Assembly (NCBI GenBank): GCA_020081605.1
Contig: JAHREC010000009.1
Coordinates: 3,348,001 to 3,412,000 of the forward strand
Source of the DNA: Albifimbria verrucaria
Taxonomy: Eukaryota > Ascomycota > Sordariomycetes > Hypocreales > Stachybotryaceae
DNA: 64,000 bases
Direction: 5' to 3'
Each line of letters begins with the position of its first letter. Within the stretch, counting starts at the first letter, position 1. Both the position numbers and the translations under genes were made by a program. Under the pieces are notes generated by a model. It searched no databases. It saw nothing but the letters and a program-made list of their open reading frames with translations, and was not told the origin of the DNA. Below are positions 58,465-64,000 of this stretch, piece by piece.

Positions 58465-58917
58465 CTTGACTGCGAATGATCCCCTCCGGCTTTGAACTGG
58501 TCAATTCGTGACTTTTTCTCCAGAAGCTGGTTTCATACGACTGAATTAGTGGCACAGCACTTGGACGAGGGTGTGAGTATGTTTGTTTAGGAACTGGCGA
58601 ATACGGTTGTTGGTGGTTGTTGGTTGTTAAGACATCATTAGCCCCGCATACTCACTTGACCGCCTACCACCAACAAGGCTTTGGCGTATTACGGATCTTC
58701 CTGATATGTTTATGCGTCAGTGGACTCCATCTCTCCAATAGTAGAAAGATCAGACGAAGTATGGCGCAGCCTATTCAATGAATCGACCTCGTCCTAGAAA
58801 CATTGGTCTTAGTTGAGCAATTGTATTCTATCGCTATACCTCTACTAACTTTGTTCGTACGGGCTCTCCAATGCACACGTTTTGAGCTATCTATGAGGAG
58901 CAATGACTTATAATCTA
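58465..58917. other. Intergenic, no gene
   Basis: About 450 bp containing the COG4 upstream region and the 3' flank of the peptidase gene. A GTTGTTGGTGGTTGTTGGTTGTTAA repeat-like stretch lies at 58606-58630. Confidence 0.5.
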
Positions 58918-61444
58918 TTATTTTACATCAGAGTTGAGCAAGTGGCGTCTGAAGAAGGCTCGTTGACGACGCAAAGGATATCCAGATCCACCACAGCCAT
59001 GCCCGCCGCCTGGCACATACAACAACTCGTAGTCCTTGTCCGCTGCATTGAGTGCATTGACAAGCTGTAACGTTGACGAAGGGTCGACATTGTCATCGAG
59101 CTCACCAACGATCAACATCAATTTGCCAGTGAGTTTCGATGCATGCGTGGCATTAGATGACTCGACGTACGATTCATCAACAGGATAGCTCATCCACGCC
59201 TCGTTCCACCACATCTTGTCCATGCGGTTATCGTGACAGCCCGAGTCTGCGGCAGCGACTTTATAGAAGTCGCCATGGTGTAGCACTGCAGCCGCTGCAC
59301 TTTGGCCGCCAGCTGAGGTGCCGAAAATGCCTACCCGAGACAGGTCCATCCAGGGACGAGTGCTGGCAGCGGCCGTTATCCACGCAATGCGGTCGGGAAA
59401 TCCAGCGTCTTTGAGGTTCTTAAAGCATGTGTCGTGGAACGCTTTAGAGCGCCAGTTTGTTCCCATACCGTCTAGTTTCACGACGATGTAGCCCTGGTCA
59501 GCCCATTCCCGCTGCCCACTCAGCCTGGAGAATCCCTTGGGGTGAAAAAGTCATGAGGCCCGGCATATATATCCTCAATAACTGGATAAGATTTGTTTTC
59601 ATCAAAGTCAGAAGGCCGAACAATGATGCCATAAATCTTTGTAGTGCCGTCTCGACCAGTTGTTACGAACCGTTCGGGGCGTTCCAAGTTGCTCCACCCT
59701 CCAACGTCTCCAGCTCCCCTTTTCTAAGAAGGCTAACTGCTCACCGGACTCTGCATCGCGTAGACTGATTTGTGGCGGTAAGTCTACACGGGACCAGGTG
59801 TCAAACAAGTACCGTTTGTTCGGGGACCATTCCCATGAGTGCGTTCCTTCACTGTTGTCTGTGAGGACCCTAAAATCAGGACCGTCAAAGTTGACGGAGA
59901 TGAGGTAAGAATGATAAGGATCTTCATCTTGCAAAACGCCATAGGCGTGCACTAGCAGCCGGCGTTGGCTTTGGTCCACTTGCTCAACTTCGCGAACATT
60001 CCAAGTTCCCTGTGTCAACTGCTTTGGTTCAGTCCCGTTGCTCAAATCGAACAGATAAAGATGGTTAAACCCATCACGTTCACTCGCCCAGAGCATTTCA
60101 TCACTCTCTTCAATCCACGTCCACCACAGTTTTTGCGAGTAGTCAATGAAGGTGTTGCTCTGTTCTTCAATGAGGATTTTGACTGAACCGCTTCGGTGGA
60201 TTGACAGAACCCGTAGACGCTGATGTCCACGCTCGTTGAAGATGAAACGATACTCTTGGCCATCTCTGTTCCAGCCAACGTTGTAAAGGTTGTAAGGGTT
60301 CGCAAACAATGAGCCATCTGTCGGTATCTCGCAAGCATTTGTCAAGTCGTAAAGCCGAGGTCTATCTACTCGCCTACGGTCACCAGGCTTTAAATATTGA
60401 ATTGGCTTCAGTTTCGGTTCCAGCTGGTCTTTAGGTGCTGATTCTATCAGGTTGACAGTGTGTGTTTGTTCGGGAGTATACTGCCACACTATCGCGAATT
60501 GCTCATCAGATGTGAGGTAGATAGCGTATCGGTCGAATATGTTGTCAGCAGAACCTTCCGCCAACTGTATTTTGCGACCATCTTGTTCTTTAAGGTAGAG
60601 ATTATGATCTTCAACAATGACTTCTCGTCGTGTTGAATCTTCAAAACTTCTGAGCGCCATGACTTTGAGAGCATTCGGTTTTGCAGGAGGTGGGGTCTTC
60701 GCGGCGACTGGTATGACATTTTCTTTCTCCTCGAAATTGTCTGTGGCGTTTTCTTTTCCTTGTCTCCATCCTCGGCCTGCTGCGATTCTTCAGAACTGGT
60801 AGGCTCTACTCTTAGACTAGCATGATTGTTGCCAATAACAACGGTATCGCTGATACCCTTAGGTGCACGGTAGATAAGTTTTGTCTGATTCGTAGCCTGG
60901 TCAACGAATTTCCAGACGTGGCCGGAGTAGGTGGTGAAACGGGTAGTTTGGTTATTATTATTGGACATGTAGTGGACTGGGTTTCCGCTGAAGTCGATCC
61001 AAAAGACGGACAATGAGACACCGGTCTGGTTAATGAGCTTGACCTGAATCTCATTCGAGCCTGGAGAAGACGGTGCCACTTCCTTGAGGAATCGGGGATC
61101 GGCCTCCGCAAAATCCCCTGCCATTCCTCTAACACTCCATCAGGTCGAAACTGCCACTTTTGTTCCCCATATTGAAAGCAAATATGGGCATGGTCGGGCT
61201 GCACCTCGATCCAACTAAATGGAAGGTCATCCGCGTCCACGGAAGTCCCTGTTTGCTGGCCTAGTACGTCTGCCAGTGCCGCATGGTCAAATGCTGGACC
61301 TCGAGTTTTCTGTGCGGCATCTACAAGGATAAATTCGGTTTTACCAGCGACATGCTGCCGGCGATACCAGAAGGCGTCTCCGTCAGTGAGCCAGTGAGGC
61401 TCCACAGTGGCTTGTTGTATAAGCCTTTCTTCAATCGTGGGCAT
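58918..61444 (-). CDS. S9-family dipeptidyl peptidase with VHL-like beta domain
   Basis: A serine peptidase of the prolyl-oligopeptidase/DPP IV clan, about 842 residues, without signal peptide or membrane anchor, hence probably cytoplasmic. The N-terminal propeller region includes [12 protein letters not shown], and later [36 protein letters not shown] and [15 protein letters not shown]. Between about residues 130 and 195 is a VHL-beta-type unit: [20 protein letters not shown], then [12 protein letters not shown]. The catalytic Ser is in GIFGTSAGG (about 713), Asp in GELDDNVDP and His in GGGHGCGG. Frame breaks lie at C run 61115-61118, near 60750, at 59716-59719 and near 59535, each one or two bases. 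Met at 61444 (MPTIEERL) fits the family start; an upstream Met at 61495 is possible. Confidence 0.85.
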
Positions 61445-61495
61445 TTTTAGGTCGTTGTGAACGCTGGCAATTCGAGAAAAGTGGTGAAGACGCAA

Positions 61496-62286
61496 GCTCC
61501 TGAAGCAACACTTTGGTTAGGAAACATAGACTTTATATGCAATTTTGACTATCCACAATCCGTATTCGAATCGCAACAAGCAGTAAGCTGACGTGAAGGT
61601 TGCAGCACAGCTGAACAGCTGAGCCTGTCTAGAAGCATTAGAACACCCCACTATGGTCCCCGACGCCCACTTGACCCTATCGTGAGCAAGGTCTAAGCAT
61701 AATCGTACGTTGTTAACAGGGTATCGCCAAGTTTGTGAAGGGATTGGAGAGCCCAGGATGTGTGTCATCTGGAAAACTCATCTTTTGCGGTTGGTGCTGT
61801 TTCTGCATTCAGTGAATATGTAAGTTGACCTAGCATAAGGGTTTTACGTCTATAAGACCACACGTTTGTCTAAGATACAATGAACCAAATTGTGTGTAAA
61901 AAGCAGCGCTTCTAAGCTCACTCTCAATCTTACTTCACCTTCCGTAGAGGGCATCGCTTAATTGGAGTTAGCCCTATTTTGTTGACGAGATATAGTTGGG
62001 CCTGCATAGTACCTTACAAGTAGCAGTCAGAGCTGGTCCCTGCATGATGAAAGGCTTCATACAAGAGGCTTTGGTCATAAGTCACGGATGTACACTTCCA
62101 TAAAAGTTCTTGGCGGTCAACATGGAAAGATTGTCAATGTTGAGGGATGTCCGTACTGTAACTTAATTCGTCGTTGAAATGGGAAAGCCCCCATCGTGAG
62201 TTATTGCAATATCCACCTCACACAACGGATGTGGATCTGCCCACAGCTTCTTAAGCTTCATATCGTAGGCCGCTTTCAACCAACTT
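61496..62286. other. Intergenic, no gene
   Basis: About 790 bp between the peptidase and the tRNA gene. No coding region, repeat or mobile element is supported. Confidence 0.5.
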
Positions 62287-62358
62287 GGGGACTTAGCTCA
62301 GTGGTAGAGTACATGATTCCAGTCCATGTGGCCATCGGTTCGATCCCGATAGTCCTCA
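62287..62358 (+). tRNA. tRNA with anticodon CCA (Trp), intron-less
   Basis: A 72-nt cloverleaf: acceptor GGGGACT pairs with AGTCCTC (one G-U) plus discriminator A; D arm GCTC-AGTGGTA-GAGT carries the A-box; T arm ATCGG-TTCGATC-CCGAT carries the B-box. The anticodon loop TTCCAGT has U33 before CCA, which reads UGG. The anticodon stem CATGA/CCATG has one A-C mismatch at 31:39. Oligo-T runs begin about 8 nt downstream (62366 on), a Pol III stop. No intron is present. Confidence 0.78.
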
Positions 62359-62361
62359 ACT

Positions 62362-62377
62362 TGATTTTCTTTTTTGC
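62362..62377 (+). terminator. Pol III terminator of the tRNA gene
   Basis: TTGATTTTCTTTTTTGC directly follows the tRNA. The T4 and T6 runs are standard RNA polymerase III stop signals. Confidence 0.6.
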
Positions 62378-62734
62378 TCGTTGTTTTGCTTTCCTCCTTG
62401 ATGCTGGTTTTCGCTTGTGAGCTGTTGCACCAGGCACAAAATAGCAGAGACCATTGAAGCCCGGCCTTAAGCCAGAATAAGGAAAGCCATTACTGGTTCA
62501 GGGACCCTCTTTTTGTGCCCCTCATGTTTACTAAATTAACCCCAATTGTCTCCGGGTCAAGGCTTTCCCAAGACCGTTCACCTTGCTGCAGCCTCGGCAC
62601 CCCTGTAATCGAAGCACACCACACCCCTCTTGACCCGTTTGCGTGATGACCACCAATGGACTTGTGCTAGAATCATTCATGGAGGTTGACTAGACTGAAC
62701 GAAGTATGGGAGAGACACGAGTCCAGCGTGCGCC

Positions 62735-64000
62735 ATGAGCTTTGGGTTCAGCGCTGGCGATTTCATCGCAGTGATCCAACTTGCCGGCAAGTTGCGCAAG
62801 ACATTCGTCAGTTGTCCGAGCCAACTCAAGGCCATTTCAGATGAGTATGTTTACTAGGGCCTATCATCGGCTTTGACTGTTATTCACAGCTATCAGGGTT
62901 AGAAGCCTTTCCATTATCCTCCAGGACGCAGAAGTTGCCGCTTCCGAAGGCAAACTCAGTAGCAAGCAGCATACAGAAATACAGGATATTTTACACAGCT
63001 GTCGCAATGTTCTCTCCGAGCTTGAGGCCACTCTGGACAGGTACTTGGAGCTTAACTCGAGCGGCGGGAAGCTCGGAAGTCAGTTGAAGCGAGCATGGAG
63101 GAGGATGAACTGGGAACCTGATGATATACGTGACCTACGAAGCAGAATTATATCCAACATTGGGCTTCTCAAGGGTTTCTCGCCCACATCTCCAGGTAAG
63201 ATTCTATAACGTATTTTTACTGCGATCGTTCATATTCTAAATGGTATCAGCGAGGCGATTTCTGAGGTCAAAAAGGGTGTAGATTTACTCACTCAACGCC
63301 AAGCTGATGAGGATCGGTTAAATATTCTCAACTGGCTTGCACCAGCCGATTTTGTTGCTCAACAGCATGACTTCTTCGGTCGATGGCAGGAAGGCACCGG
63401 CCAGTGGCTTCTTGACTCACCAGAATACAAAAACTGGGTGCAAGCCGCTGACGCGACCCTGTTTTGCCCAGGGATTCCCGGAGCCGGCAAGACAATACTC
63501 ACATCCGTCGTTGTAGACAATCTCACTAATACCTACCGGGCTTGCCGGGGCATCGGGATCGCATACATATATTGCGACTTTCGACGGCAAGGCGAACAGA
63601 CCGTGGACTACTTGTTGTGTGCGCTGCTAAGACAGTTGGCTGACACCAGTAACCCACTCTCCCTTGCAGTCATAGAGCTGTTTGAGAAGTATAAGAAAGA
63701 TCATGCACGTCCCTCCGCCATGAGGTCTTGAAATCCCTGCGGCATGTTGTAAGCGCATGCACAAAAACATTCGTTATAGTAGATGCACTTGATGAATGCT
63801 CTACATCTCTGGGGTGTCGCACGAGGCTCATATCTGAAGTCGCGCGTCTCCAGAAGGACCTGAAGATAAATATTTTTGCTACCTCCAGGTTCATTCCGGA
63901 GATCACGGACAACTTTGCTGGGAGTACATGGCTAGAAATCCGCGCAAGCAAGGAAGACGTGCGCAACTATCTAAATAGCCGCATCATCGAGCTTCCAGCA
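62735..64000 (+). CDS. NACHT-type STAND (fungal NLR) protein, cut by window end
   Basis: The N-terminal region (MSFGFSAGDFIAVIQLAGKL, then VRSLSIILQDAEVAASEGKL) is the helical domain common at the start of fungal NACHT-ankyrin proteins. The NACHT core has Walker A FCPGIPGAGKTILTSVV, IGIAYIYCDFRRQ and Walker B FVIVDALDEC, followed by NIFATSRFIPEITDNF and LEIRASKEDVRNYL. Introns are about 62845-62896 (GTATGT to CTATCAG) and about 63196-63250; the second leaves the frame one base off. One more break lies at C run 63711-63713. The repeat domain expected at the C-terminus (ankyrin, WD or TPR) lies outside. Such proteins control incompatibility and immune-like cell death. Confidence 0.85.

Overview
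The window is nuclear DNA of a filamentous ascomycete, most likely a Sordariomycete and possibly of the Hypocreales. Genes carry short GT-AG introns (about 50-125 bp). Recognisable families include a fungal bifunctional lycopene cyclase/phytoene synthase, a But2-domain secreted protein, a HET-domain protein, a NACHT STAND protein and a mitochondrial 2-methylcitrate dehydratase. Two premature stops fit C-to-T change at CpA, the RIP-type signature. The species cannot be named from sequence alone.

Layout. 1-21 kb is accessory in character. It holds an ankyrin-repeat relic, an AT-rich tract, two unrecognised small genes, a cytochrome P450, a nitroreductase, a DUF7924-type gene, a broken CGWD-zinc/aminoglycoside-phosphotransferase-like kinase gene, an AsaB/CmcJ-type oxidoreductase, a secreted HD-domain protein and a HET-domain gene. 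22-31 kb is a light/carotenoid block, with phytoene desaturase, lycopene cyclase/phytoene synthase and a CRY-DASH photoreceptor all on the minus strand, preceded by a small hydrophilic stress-type protein gene. 31-38 kb is a 7 kb gene-poor stretch. 38-52 kb is GC-rich core DNA: But2-domain secreted protein, 2-methylcitrate dehydratase, an Lsb1/Pin3-like SH3 protein, Cms1, a CFEM-like secreted protein, Nop6 and the Rac1 GTPase. 53-64 kb is mixed: an HTH-Psq protein of transposase origin, a COG4 gene with relaxed codon use, an S9 dipeptidyl peptidase carrying a VHL-like beta domain, a tRNA with anticodon CCA (Trp) and a NACHT protein cut by the window end.

The strongest technical observation is that well over twenty single-base frame breaks, most equivalent to loss of one base in a C/G or A/T run, interrupt conserved genes across the window, including housekeeping ones. 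This looks like uncorrected long-read consensus error, so the frame breaks should not be read as gene death. The in-frame TGG-to-TAG stops in the kinase gene are a different matter and do suggest real decay.

Biologically, CRY-DASH, carRA and carB lie in a co-directional row and may form a light-responsive unit. The VHL-like domain inside an intracellular S9 peptidase, the single-domain Psq protein and the diverged COG4 are the other points worth following up.
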